The translations under genes and the position numbers were made by a program. 64,000 nucleotides of DNA from Verrucomicrobiia bacterium. GTDB lineage: Bacteria > Verrucomicrobiota > Verrucomicrobiia > JABWAM01. Below, piece after piece: positions 51,831 through 59,620 of this stretch. The notes under the pieces were generated by a model that was not told where the DNA came from, searched no databases, and saw only the letters and a list, made by a program, of their open reading frames with translations. Position 1 is the stretch's first letter, and each line of letters starts with the position of its first letter. Location: the NCBI GenBank assembly GCA_028687435.1, contig JAQUAF010000007.1, forward strand, positions 62,001 to 126,000, read 5' to 3'.

Positions 51831-53300
51831 TCATTGTCCGTAAAAGGGGGCGAGAGAGGCCTGCATTTTCCGGTATTTATCGAACAGGGCGGAATATTGT
51901 TTGTGGAGATCGGGGTTGGGCGTGAGTTTTTCGGATGTTTTCAAGGTTTTTTGGACGGCCGCGCGGACATCCTTGAAAATCCCGGCGCCGACTCCCGCGA
52001 GAAGCGCGGCGCCGAATGATGCGTCGCATTGTTCCGGCACATGAATATCCTGGCCGAATACATCGCAGACGATTCGCCGCCACAAACGGCTGCGCGCGCC
52101 GCCGCCGATGAGGATGAATTTTTTGATGTCGATCCCCAGCGCATGGATGGGTTGCAAACAATCGCGCAGGGAAAATGCGACTCCCTCCATCAAGGCGCGG
52201 CAAAGGTGTCCTTGGGAGTGGGACATATGCAGGCCGGTAAAGCTTGCCCTCAAATGGGGATTCCAATAAGGGGATCGTTCCCCAAGCAAATAGGGGTGAA
52301 AGATCAATCCTCCGGATCCCGCGGGTATTTTGTCGGCCAATTGTTCCATGGTTTCGAAGGAGAGATTCAAAACATCCCGAAGCCAGCGTTGGGCGGATGC
52401 CGCGGAATTGGTGGCGGAGACGGTGTACCAGAGATCGGGGATGATGTGGGAATAAGTCAGGGTTTGGGGATGGGGGCAGGGGCGGGCCGTCATGACATTG
52501 ACATTGCCGGCGGTGGCGAGTTTCAAAACGCAATCTCCCGGTTCCAATGCGCCAGCGGCATAATCCTCAATGGCTGAATCCGAACTGCCAGCGATGACCG
52601 GCGTTCCCGCGGGAAGGCCGGTTTTCCTGGCTGCCTCCGGTGTTATTTTCCCGATGATGTCGGTGGGTTGATGGAGGGGGGGGAGGACATTCACCGGGAG
52701 GGGAATCATGGAACACAGGACATCGGACCAGACCGATTTTTTCATGTCAAAGAGCAGGGTTCCCTGGGCATCGATGACGTCGGTTCCCCAGACATCCGTG
52801 AGGGAATAGCGCAGGTAATCCTTGACGAACAGGATGCGGCGTATTTTCTCAAACGCGCGTGGCTCGTTGTTTTTGATCCAGAGGAGTTGGGGCAGGGTCC
52901 ATGTGGGGCTGACTTTTTGAAAGCCGATGTCAAAGATGGCGCGTCCATGATTTTGTTCGAGACATTCCGTTTCCCGGACGCTTCGTTGATCGGTCCACAT
53001 GATGACCGGGCGGATGACGCTCATTTTTTCGTCGAGCAGCACGGCATTGTGGGTTGAGGCGGAAATCGCGACGCATAAGACCTGGCACAAATCGACATCA
53101 GGATGGGCGGCTGCGTTTTTCAACGCCTCAAGGAAAGCCTGGATCCAGTCCGCGGGATTTTGTTCGGACCACCCGGGGAGAGGGTGATGGGAGGAATATT
53201 CCCGGCTGGCATGGTGGACGATGACGCCCTCGCTGTCCGTAAAGGTGACTTTGCAGCCACCGGTGCCCATATCAATGCCCAATAAGAGGGTTTTTTTCAT
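51831..53300 (-). CDS. FGGY-family carbohydrate kinase (xylulokinase-like)
   Basis: The 489-residue protein has the FGGY phosphate-binding start LLLGIDMGTGGCKVTFTD, the substrate segment VIMWTDQRSV, and the C-terminal signature region KFILIGGGARSRLWRRIVCDVFGQDI. It phosphorylates a sugar or polyol with ATP; xylulokinase and related enzymes are closest in layout. The ATG at 53300 is used, because the track's first residue is a TTG. It is part of the DeoR-headed cluster with IolB and transaldolase. Confidence 0.88.
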   Translation of the reverse strand: MKKTLLLGIDMGTGGCKVTFTDSEGVIVHHASREYSSHHPLPGWSEQNPADWIQAFLEALKNAAAHPDVDLCQVLCVAISASTHNAVLLDEKMSVIRPVIMWTDQRSVRETECLEQNHGRAIFDIGFQKVSPTWTLPQLLWIKNNEPRAFEKIRRILFVKDYLRYSLTDVWGTDVIDAQGTLLFDMKKSVWSDVLCSMIPLPVNVLPPLHQPTDIIGKITPEAARKTGLPAGTPVIAGSSDSAIEDYAAGALEPGDCVLKLATAGNVNVMTARPCPHPQTLTYSHIIPDLWYTVSATNSAASAQRWLRDVLNLSFETMEQLADKIPAGSGGLIFHPYLLGERSPYWNPHLRASFTGLHMSHSQGHLCRALMEGVAFSLRDCLQPIHALGIDIKKFILIGGGARSRLWRRIVCDVFGQDIHVPEQCDASFGAALLAGVGAGIFKDVRAAVQKTLKTSEKLTPNPDLHKQYSALFDKYRKMQASLAPFYGQ

Positions 53301-53342
53301 CAAATTTTAGGGAATGTCAGGGATTGAGCGGAGGTGAAATTC

Positions 53343-53426
53343 ACATCGATGGACAGGATAAACAGGATTAATTCCGGGCAAGCCCTTGGAGAGTCAAACC
53401 ATCCCGTGCATCCTGTTCATCGATGT
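53343..53426 (-). repeat. Inverted repeat ACATCGATGGACAGGAT
   Basis: ACATCGATGGACAGGAT (53343-53359) pairs with ATCCTGTTCATCGATGT (up to 53426) with one mismatch. It occupies the gap between iolB and the kinase gene. A related string, ATGGATGGACAGGAT, occurs at 19309. Confidence 0.65.
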
Positions 53427-53489
53427 TTAGTCTGTCAATTTCAGTGTGATCAGATTGATGCGTGTGCATGGATGATGGAAGCGGATGAT

Positions 53490-54278
53490 TCATGGGGCAA
53501 GGGCATCGCGGTATTGGTCGTCCACCTTTGATTTGAAAAATCTTTGTGGACCGGCCAGCATCCAGAGGATATAAACCGAGTCCATGGGGGAGGCGGAAAC
53601 CGGGTGATAGCCCTCGGGAAGGGCGATGGTGTCGCCGTTGCGGACGACAAACGCCTCGTCACGGGTTTTGTCGTCGTTATAAACCAATTGAACGCCAAAA
53701 CCGTTTTCAGGCTTGAGTCTGAAGTGATAAATTTCGTCCATTTCAACTTCCTCCGGCAGGTTGTTGACATCGTGCCGGTGGGGGGGGAAGGCCCATTGCC
53801 CGGGTTCCAGGAAAGTTTCGCCCACGAAAAAATTTTGTGAGTCAACCTGATCTCCCAGGATAAAATGGGCCTTCCGGCTCCAGCATGAGCGGCCGATCTT
53901 TTTTTCGATCACATTTTCCGGGGTGATCAATGTCGGACGGGTTTGCCGGTCGCAAGGCGCTTCGCAAATGGCGCACTCCATTTGGGTGAGCGCTTTTACC
54001 GTCCATGACGTTCGGGGCGGAAGGTAAATGGCGGATGGTTTTCCTGAAAAAATGTCCTTGCGGGAACCGATTTTTTTAAAACAAAAATCGTTGCCGGTAA
54101 AACTTGCCTGGCCGGAGAGGATGACAATGACGGTTTCATTGTTGTCCGTTTTGGCGGAGAATTCCCCGTCTGGTTCGAGACGAAGGATGCCAAATCCCAG
54201 CCGTTTCAATTCGCATTCCGAGGGGGTGACAATCCTCTGCCAGCCTGTTTGATTTTTGGATGTTTTTTTGAGGTTCAT
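53490..54278 (-). CDS. iolB: 5-deoxy-glucuronate isomerase-like protein (IolB family)
   Basis: The 262-residue protein has the two-cupin IolB layout. The second half is diagnostic: ENVIEKKIGR and WAFPPHRHDVNNLPEEVEMDEIYHFRLKPENGFGVQLVYND, with metal-binding His and Glu residues. IolB isomerises 5-deoxy-glucuronate in myo-inositol breakdown. The start at 54278 (MNLKKTSKNQTGW) avoids an N-terminal extension made of REP sequence. No iolC or iolD is in the window, so the full inositol pathway is not demonstrated here. Confidence 0.87.
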   Translation of the reverse strand: MNLKKTSKNQTGWQRIVTPSECELKRLGFGILRLEPDGEFSAKTDNNETVIVILSGQASFTGNDFCFKKIGSRKDIFSGKPSAIYLPPRTSWTVKALTQMECAICEAPCDRQTRPTLITPENVIEKKIGRSCWSRKAHFILGDQVDSQNFFVGETFLEPGQWAFPPHRHDVNNLPEEVEMDEIYHFRLKPENGFGVQLVYNDDKTRDEAFVVRNGDTIALPEGYHPVSASPMDSVYILWMLAGPQRFFKSKVDDQYRDALAP

Positions 54279-54308
54279 GGGTTGAAATTCAAAGTTGGGT
54301 GGAAAAGA

Positions 54309-54335
54309 GGCGGTGCAGGAGCCTCGCCCTCCATT
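54309..54335 (-). repeat. REP half-palindrome copy 7 touching the transaldolase stop
   Basis: GGCGGTGCAGGAGCCTCGCCCTCCATT is one arm only. Its end coincides with the stop codon of the transaldolase gene. Confidence 0.7.
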
Positions 54336-54993
54336 ATTTTTTTTCGATGGCGGCCCAGTCTTTTTTGAATTTTTCAATTCCGAGATCGGTCATGGGATGA
54401 TAAAGCAATTGTTCGAAGACGGGGAAGGGGACTGTGGCGATATCCGCGCCGCACAGGGCGCAGTCCATGATCCAGCGCGGGTTGGTGAGGCTGGCGGCGA
54501 TGATTTTTGTCGTGATGCCGTAGTTTTTGAATATGGCGGCGATGTTTCTTATCAGCAGCATGCCGTCCTGCCCGATGTTTTCCAGCCTGCCGACAAAAGG
54601 ACTTACATAAGCGGCGCCCGCCTTGGCGGCCAGGAGCGCCTGGCTGGCGGAGAAGATCAGGGTGACATTGGTGGGGATGTTTTTTTCCCTCAATTGTTTT
54701 GCGGCGATCAAGCCATCCCTGCTCATGGGAAGCTTGATCACAATGCTTTTGTGGATTTTTGCGAGTTGTTCCCCTTCCTTGACCATTCCGGCTGCGAGAG
54801 GACTCAGGGCCTCGGCGCTGACGGGGCCGCATCCGCAGGCGCAAATTTCCTTCAGGATTTCATCCGAGGTTTTGCCGTATTTTTTGATTGATTGGGCCAT
54901 CAGGGTGGGATTGGTGGTGACGCCGTCGATGACGCCCAAGAGGGAGGCTTGACGGATGTTTTCGGGGTCGGCTGAGTCAATGAATAACTTCAT
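54334..54993 (-). CDS. Transaldolase / fructose-6-phosphate aldolase family
   Basis: The 219-residue protein is the short TalC/FSA type: MKLFIDSADPENIRQ, GVIDGVTTNPTLMAQS, the Schiff-base Lys in IVIKLPMSRDG, NVTLIFSASQALLAAKAGA and SPFVGRL. It transfers or releases a dihydroxyacetone unit in the cytoplasm. Family members are usually about 215-225 residues, as here. It is the first structural gene after the DeoR regulator, with a 14-bp gap. Confidence 0.92.
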   Translation of the reverse strand: MKLFIDSADPENIRQASLLGVIDGVTTNPTLMAQSIKKYGKTSDEILKEICACGCGPVSAEALSPLAAGMVKEGEQLAKIHKSIVIKLPMSRDGLIAAKQLREKNIPTNVTLIFSASQALLAAKAGAAYVSPFVGRLENIGQDGMLLIRNIAAIFKNYGITTKIIAASLTNPRWIMDCALCGADIATVPFPVFEQLLYHPMTDLGIEKFKKDWAAIEKK

Positions 54994-55007
54994 GGTAATG
55001 GTGTGTT

Positions 55008-55784
55008 TTATGCCAATTCGAGGTTTATGCCGGCCTTTTGCAGTTCTCCGGCTTTTTCAGGGGCCAAATCGTGATTGGTAATAACAGCGGAGAATTTTTC
55101 CAGTGATTCCACTTTGAAAAGGCTTTTCAGATCGTATTTGGAGCTGTCAACCAGACAAAAGGTTTGGCGCGCTGATTTGATGGCGGTTTTGAGGATTCCC
55201 AGGAGCGATTCATGGGAGGTGGTGAGACCTGATTGGAGGGAGAAACCCGCTCCGGAAACAAAGGCTTTGGTAAAATGGAGCCGATGGATGCAATCGCTGG
55301 CGACATATCCCAGAAACGCCTCGATTTCCACATCGAGGGCTCCGCCGGTGGAGATGAATTTGATGGATGATTGAGGCTGCTTGAAAAGAGACAGAAGAGG
55401 GATGGAATTGCTGACAATGGTGAGTTTTTCAGGTTTCAGACGCAAAAGTTCCGTCGCAAAGAAATAGCTGGTTGATGAAGCGTCGAGAAAGAGCGAGTCG
55501 CCTGGTTGAACCAAGGTTGCCGCCTTGATTGCGATAGCTTTTTTGAGTTCGATGTTTTGATCCGTTCGTTTTTGGTAGTTGAGAACGACTTTTTCCGACA
55601 ACACCTCAATGCAGCCGTAGCTTTTCCGAATGTGTCCCTCTTCTTGCAGGATGTTCAGATCGCGGTGAAGAGTGGCGCTGGAACCGTTAATTTGACGTTT
55701 GATCTCATCAATTCCATGCAACGGTTTTTGTCGCAGGAGGGTCAGCAAATCGTTTCTTCTAACAATGGGGTTCCGGGAATTCAT
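55008..55784 (-). CDS. DeoR-family sugar-phosphate-responsive regulator
   Basis: The 258-residue protein has an N-terminal winged helix (RRNDLLTLLRQKPLHGIDEI, SSATLHRDLNILQEEGHIRKSYG) and the DeoR sensor domain with SLFLDASSTSYFFATELL and LTIVSNSIPLLSLF. Sensors of this type bind phosphorylated sugars. It heads the 22-kb minus-strand cluster and probably represses it. The ATG at 55784 (MNSRNPIVRRN) lies about 6 nt after the predicted transcription start, so the transcript looks nearly leaderless. Confidence 0.9.
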   Translation of the reverse strand: MNSRNPIVRRNDLLTLLRQKPLHGIDEIKRQINGSSATLHRDLNILQEEGHIRKSYGCIEVLSEKVVLNYQKRTDQNIELKKAIAIKAATLVQPGDSLFLDASSTSYFFATELLRLKPEKLTIVSNSIPLLSLFKQPQSSIKFISTGGALDVEIEAFLGYVASDCIHRLHFTKAFVSGAGFSLQSGLTTSHESLLGILKTAIKSARQTFCLVDSSKYDLKSLFKVESLEKFSAVITNHDLAPEKAGELQKAGINLELA

Positions 55785-55796
55785 ACAAGATTTCTC

Positions 55797-55837
55797 ATAA
55801 TATATCAAAAAAACTCATTGTGTCAATCGAAAACTCA
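55797..55837 (-). promoter_or_regulatory. Cluster promoter with paired TGAGTTTT sites
   Basis: On the minus strand TTGACA (55826-55821) and TATTAT (55802-55797) are 18 bp apart. Two direct copies of TGAGTTTT (55837-55830 and 55817-55810) are spaced exactly 20 bp and bracket the -35 box. They are likely DeoR operator sites. Confidence 0.6.
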
Positions 55838-55988
55838 AAAAAGTTCAATGAATTCTCTCTAACCCGCATGTTTCTACTCAAAAGATGAACTATGTGTGAT
55901 CGAGCCAAAATGATCGAGACATGCGGCGACCATGGCGGGTTAAAAAAAGGCCATGGTGTTCACGAATGTTTTGTTTAAACGGGCAGGC

Positions 55989-56330
55989 TCAGGCGAGCAG
56001 TTGCTGTCGGGCTCGATGGATCCATGCTTCGTTTTTTGGGAATTGGTCGAAGTCCTTGAACTCGCGGAACAGGGGGGATCGGGGATCGGTTTGCAGGGTT
56101 TGGAGAAGGGCGTAGTCCTGAAGGGATTCGGCGAACACTTCCCATCGGATGGAGTCGATGGGGCGGCCGTTGGGGCCGGGGTAAACAACGGAGGTGTCGC
56201 CATAAGCCCAGCCGGGGAATCGTCCGCCGTCAGTGACGGTCAGCCGGCGTTTGCCCGGGTGGATGTCGCGGGGCGCTTTGAGGGTGATCCAAAAGACGGA
56301 GGTTAAAGGGGTCACGGTTAATTTTATGTT
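55989..56330 (-). pseudogene. C-terminal remnant of a DUF4091 glycosidase
   Basis: The frame reads FPGWAYGDTSVVYPGP and IDSIRWEVFAESLQDYALLQTL, the unmistakable end of DUF4091 hydrolases. About 110 family residues remain before the frame runs into a REP palindrome at 56357. Everything upstream is missing, so the fragment has no start. The REP lies at the breakpoint and may mark the deletion. Confidence 0.8.
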
Positions 56331-56356
56331 TAAGAAATTCAATGTTTGGCGAAAAA

Positions 56357-56461
56357 GGCGGTGCAGGAGCCCCGCCCTCCATTTGTCGCGAAATGAATGG
56401 AGGGCGGGCCGTCGCCTCGCTGTAGTGGCTTTGGCCACGCAAGCGGGGCTCCCGCACCGCC
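56357..56461 (-). repeat. REP palindrome copy 8 with an internal insertion
   Basis: The left arm GGCGGTGCAGGAGCCCCGCCCTCCATT is complete. The right arm is split by about 37 bp (CGTCGCCTCGCTG...CACGCAAGC) before GGGGCTCCCGCACCGCC. The insert itself contains a short GTGGC/GCCAC stem. An extension ending GGCTTAATTT follows at 56540. Confidence 0.75.
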
Positions 56462-56542
56462 TTGCCGGTTTTCTGCGTCGTGCGATTGTCTCGCCGAAGC
56501 GCTTGGGCGAAGGCGGATCAAGCCGCCGCGCTCCGGCCCGGC

Positions 56543-56839
56543 TTAATTTGAGCCGGTTTCGGAGCGGATTTGATCTTTTTTGGATTCCATTTCGTCGCGC
56601 AGGGATTGGATTTCGGTTTTGAATTGTTTTTCCAAGGAAGCGTTTGCCTCTTCGTCGCCTTTTTCACGTGCTGCCTGGATTTTTTCGCCGAACCACAGTT
56701 CTTTTTCAGCGATTTTTGCGCGATAAACCTTGTCGATTTCGGCGAGGCGCGCTTTTTGTTCGGAGGAAAGCTTGACCGGAGTTGCTTGGGGATTGGCTTT
56801 GTTGAGCCGTTCGATGGCCAGTTCGTAAGCGGATTTCAT
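56543..56839 (-). CDS. Small charged coiled-coil protein of unknown function
   Basis: The 98-residue product starts MKSAYELAIERLNKANP and continues as almost continuous charged helix (EQKARLAEIDKVYRAKIAEKE, EKQFKTEIQSLRDEMESKKD). No transmembrane segment or signal is seen. The start at 56839 was chosen because the longer ORF upstream is a shadow of the ROK gene. It begins 25 bp after the ROK kinase stop. I do not recognise a function. Confidence 0.7.
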   Translation of the reverse strand: MKSAYELAIERLNKANPQATPVKLSSEQKARLAEIDKVYRAKIAEKELWFGEKIQAAREKGDEEANASLEKQFKTEIQSLRDEMESKKDQIRSETGSN

Positions 56840-56864
56840 GGGGATGAGTTTGAAGGATTGCCGG

Positions 56865-57818
56865 CTACTTTTCCAGTCCGATCGCCTGGGCGGCGAGCAA
56901 CAGGGCGCCGGTGGGCATGACAGCCTCCCCCAACTTGGGGAGGGAAATCTGATAGGAGCCGCGGAAGACATCCATGACCAAGTCATTGGTCCAACGGCGA
57001 ATGTCATCGAGAAGGGGTTGGCCCAAGAGGCTGATTCCGCCGCCGATGATGAGGATTTGGGGGTGAAAGAGATGGATGGCATGGGAAAGTCCCAAGGCCA
57101 GGTGAAGTGTCAAGTCCCGCCAGATTTCCAAGGTTTGAGGATCGCCCAAGTTGCGGGCGGCGAGGAGACAAGCGGCTTCGGGACTGGATTGGGGATGGGT
57201 TTTGAGCAATTCCGCCAGTTTGCCATCGGGAGAGGTTTCCGCGGCATGACGAAGCCGTGCGTCGATGGACCATCCGGCGCAGAGTTGTTCCAAGGCGGGC
57301 CATTGGGCGGGAGGATGATTGGGGAGAGGGATGCGGAGGTTACCGATTTCGGCTTCGCCGGGCGACGCGCCATGGTAGATTTTTCCATCTACGATCAATC
57401 CGCCTCCGATGCCGCTGCCGACAGTCATGTAAAAGACCGGGTTATGACCACGACCGGCGCCGCAGACGGCTTCCGCGAGGGCGGCGGTGTTGGCGTCGTT
57501 TTCCACCCGCACGGGGACATGGAATTCCTTTTCCAGATATCCGGCGAGGTCGAAGCGGTCCCATCCGGAAATTTGATGTGATTTGACGATGTGGCCCGTG
57601 TTCCAATCCACGGGACCGCCGAAGGCCGCGCCAATGGAGGAGAAAGGCTGGAGTTGTTTCAATCCGTCGAGGATTTGTTTTTGGATGCCGGCGGCGCCAT
57701 GTTGACGCTCAACGGCGAAGCGGCGGGTTTCATGGACTTTCCCGGATGCGGAACCGACCGAGACTTGAATTTTGGTGCCGCCGATTTCAACCCCGGCAAG
57801 AGGAGGGGTGTTTTTCAT
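56865..57818 (-). CDS. ROK-family sugar kinase
   Basis: The 317-residue protein has the ROK ATP-binding start LAGVEIGGTKIQVSVGSASG, GAAFGGPVDWNTG, VRVENDANTAALAEAVCGAGRG with the catalytic Asp, and MTVGSGIGGGLIVDGKIYHG. The Cys-rich zinc motif common in ROK kinases is not seen around EQLCAGWSIDARL. It probably phosphorylates glucose, fructose or an N-acetyl amino sugar. The last would connect to nagB, but specificity cannot be read directly. Peptide deformylase follows downstream with a 5-bp gap on the same strand. Confidence 0.88.
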   Translation of the reverse strand: MKNTPPLAGVEIGGTKIQVSVGSASGKVHETRRFAVERQHGAAGIQKQILDGLKQLQPFSSIGAAFGGPVDWNTGHIVKSHQISGWDRFDLAGYLEKEFHVPVRVENDANTAALAEAVCGAGRGHNPVFYMTVGSGIGGGLIVDGKIYHGASPGEAEIGNLRIPLPNHPPAQWPALEQLCAGWSIDARLRHAAETSPDGKLAELLKTHPQSSPEAACLLAARNLGDPQTLEIWRDLTLHLALGLSHAIHLFHPQILIIGGGISLLGQPLLDDIRRWTNDLVMDVFRGSYQISLPKLGEAVMPTGALLLAAQAIGLEK

Positions 57819-57823
57819 GGAAA

Positions 57824-58393
57824 TCAGCGTCGTTTTTTCTTTTTGGAAAGGCTTTCCTTGTGCAATTCGGCAAGGGCGGGTTCCAAGGGTTTTTTGACGG
57901 CGTCCTCCATGCGATCCACGATCAGGACTCCGTTGAGGTGGTCCATTTCGTGTTGGACGGCGCGGGCGAGGAGCCCGAGCGCGACGAATTGGATGGGGAA
58001 TCCGTCGAGGTTCATGGCGGACACATGGACCGTGGAGGCTCTTTTAATGCTGGCGCTGATGTCTGGAAAACTAAGGCAGCCTTCGTCGCAAAATTCCTCA
58101 CCCTCGGCCCGAATGATCTCGGGATTGAGGAGAATGAGGGGCATGGCTTCGTCCAGTGGGACATCGCGACCGCCTTGGATGAATTGCGAGGGATTTTCGC
58201 TTCCGCGCACGTCAATGACCAAGAGTTGGAGGGCTTGTCCGACCTGTTGGGCTGCCAGTCCGAGGCCGCGGGCCTTGTACATGGTTTCGATCATGTCGTG
58301 GGCCAGACGCCGGATGCTGTCGGTGACCTTCTGGATCCGGGCGCCTTTCTGGCGCAGGATGGGATGGCCGTAATGGAGGATGGGGAGGATCAT
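57824..58393 (-). CDS. def: Peptide deformylase
   Basis: The 189-residue enzyme removes the formyl group from nascent proteins. All three motifs are present: RGLGLAAQQVG, EEFCDEGCLSFP and VQHEMDHLNGVL with the metal-binding HExxH-type residues. The start MILPILHYGHPILR at 58393 matches the family. The ORF track extends it far upstream into the antisense of the GntR gene, which is an artefact. A basic tail KKKKRR ends the protein. Confidence 0.95.
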   Translation of the reverse strand: MILPILHYGHPILRQKGARIQKVTDSIRRLAHDMIETMYKARGLGLAAQQVGQALQLLVIDVRGSENPSQFIQGGRDVPLDEAMPLILLNPEIIRAEGEEFCDEGCLSFPDISASIKRASTVHVSAMNLDGFPIQFVALGLLARAVQHEMDHLNGVLIVDRMEDAVKKPLEPALAELHKESLSKKKKRR

Positions 58394-58480
58394 GAACTTT
58401 GTCTTATTTAGCGATAAGGGTGGGGCGAGGCAAATCTTTTGGTTTGGTTTGAAGAGCCTCATTTGTGAAGCCTGAAGTAT

Positions 58481-58508
58481 TTGACAAACCGAAAGTCTGC
58501 TGTATTTT
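58481..58508 (+). promoter_or_regulatory. Predicted promoter for the GntR/LacI-type regulator
   Basis: TTGACA (58481-58486) is followed after 16 bp by TATTTT (58503-58508). The expected start of transcription lies about 5 nt before ATG 58520, and no Shine-Dalgarno sequence is present. Confidence 0.55.
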
Positions 58509-58519
58509 ATAGAAAAACT

Positions 58520-59593
58520 ATGAAAAGCGTCAAAGAGGGCCCGATTTATCGTCAAGTCGAGCAGTTTCTCAGGGATCAAATTGAGGCTGGGTTGGTTGCG
58601 CCGGGGGACAAGCTTCCCAGTGTGAGTCAGCTTTGCGAGCAATTTGGAGGGATCCATCATCTCACGGTGCGTCAAGCCATCAAAAATCTGGCATTGGAAG
58701 GATTGGTGCGTCCGATCCAAGGGCGCGGGCTTTTTGTGGCTGAACAAAAAATCCGCAATTCTTGCATCGCGTTGGTTGTTCCCTCGGTGGATGACGCGAT
58801 GGCTTCCCGCATGATCAAGGGCATTCAAACGGTTTTTAAGGAAGCCAGGGTCAATTCGTTGATCATGGATTCGGAATGCAATCCCAAAAAGGAGGCGGAG
58901 AACATTCGTCAGATTCAGGATCTTCCCCTGCAAGGGGCCATTATTTTTCCCATTCCGCTGCCGCATATTATCCGGGAAATCATCAAGCTTCACATGGATG
59001 GGTTGCCGTTTGTTTTGGTTGACCGTTTTTTTCCCGGCATCGAGCTGCCATCCGTCACGGTTGACAATTACCGCGGGGTTTATGAATTGACCGCGCATTT
59101 GATCCGGCGCGGACACAAGCGGTTTGCGTGGGTGGGGCGGACCTCCATTTCCACGACAGGAGAAAGGTATGAAGGTTTTCGCGATGCGCTGAACGATCAC
59201 CAGATTGCCTGCCAGCAGAGGTATGTCAAAAAGCTGGAATCCTTGACGGTCAATGTTTCCGCCATGGAGGCGGCATGCGCGGCGGTGAAGGAGATTCTTG
59301 GCGAGAAGACAAGGCCGGACGCCATGGTATTTGCGAATGATTCGCTGGCCTTGATGGGAATGGAGGAGATCAAGCGCAAGGGAGTGCGGATTCCCGAGGA
59401 CATCGCGGTTGCTGGATTTGACGACATTGAACGGGCTGGGCTGGCGGTTCCATCTCTTACCACTGTCCGGCAACCTGTTGAAGCAATGGGGGGCGAAGCC
59501 GCCCGTTATTTGCTGGAGCAGTTAAGCGGCAGAAAGACGCCGCCAAGGCGGATTGTTTTGCCGGTGGAACTGGCGGTTCGGAACAGCGGTTGA
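58520..59593 (+). CDS. GntR-type HTH with LacI/PurR sensor domain
   Basis: The 357-residue regulator has a GntR winged helix (PIYRQVEQFLRDQIEAGLVAPGDKLPSVSQL, HHLTVRQAIKNLALEGLVRPIQGRGLFV). A LacI-type sensor follows, with PFVLVDRFFPGIELPSVTVDN, HKRFAWVGRTS and AVAGFDDIERAGLAVPSLTTVRQP. It likely senses a sugar and controls the GH42-like gene 27 bp downstream. The ATG at 58520 was chosen because the track's earlier start lies within the predicted -35 box. It is divergent from def. Confidence 0.9.
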   Translation: MKSVKEGPIYRQVEQFLRDQIEAGLVAPGDKLPSVSQLCEQFGGIHHLTVRQAIKNLALEGLVRPIQGRGLFVAEQKIRNSCIALVVPSVDDAMASRMIKGIQTVFKEARVNSLIMDSECNPKKEAENIRQIQDLPLQGAIIFPIPLPHIIREIIKLHMDGLPFVLVDRFFPGIELPSVTVDNYRGVYELTAHLIRRGHKRFAWVGRTSISTTGERYEGFRDALNDHQIACQQRYVKKLESLTVNVSAMEAACAAVKEILGEKTRPDAMVFANDSLALMGMEEIKRKGVRIPEDIAVAGFDDIERAGLAVPSLTTVRQPVEAMGGEAARYLLEQLSGRKTPPRRIVLPVELAVRNSG

Positions 59594-59620
59594 TAAAAAC
59601 ACATGATGCGAGGGGTGAAA

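Noticed and set aside
55989-56438. Full ORF as a complete small protein
   Set aside because: The N-terminal third is translated REP; only the DUF4091 C-terminus is genuine, so it is a remnant.
57824-59473. 549-codon minus-strand ORF as one protein
   Set aside because: Only the last 189 codons are peptide deformylase; the rest is antisense to the GntR/LacI-type regulator.
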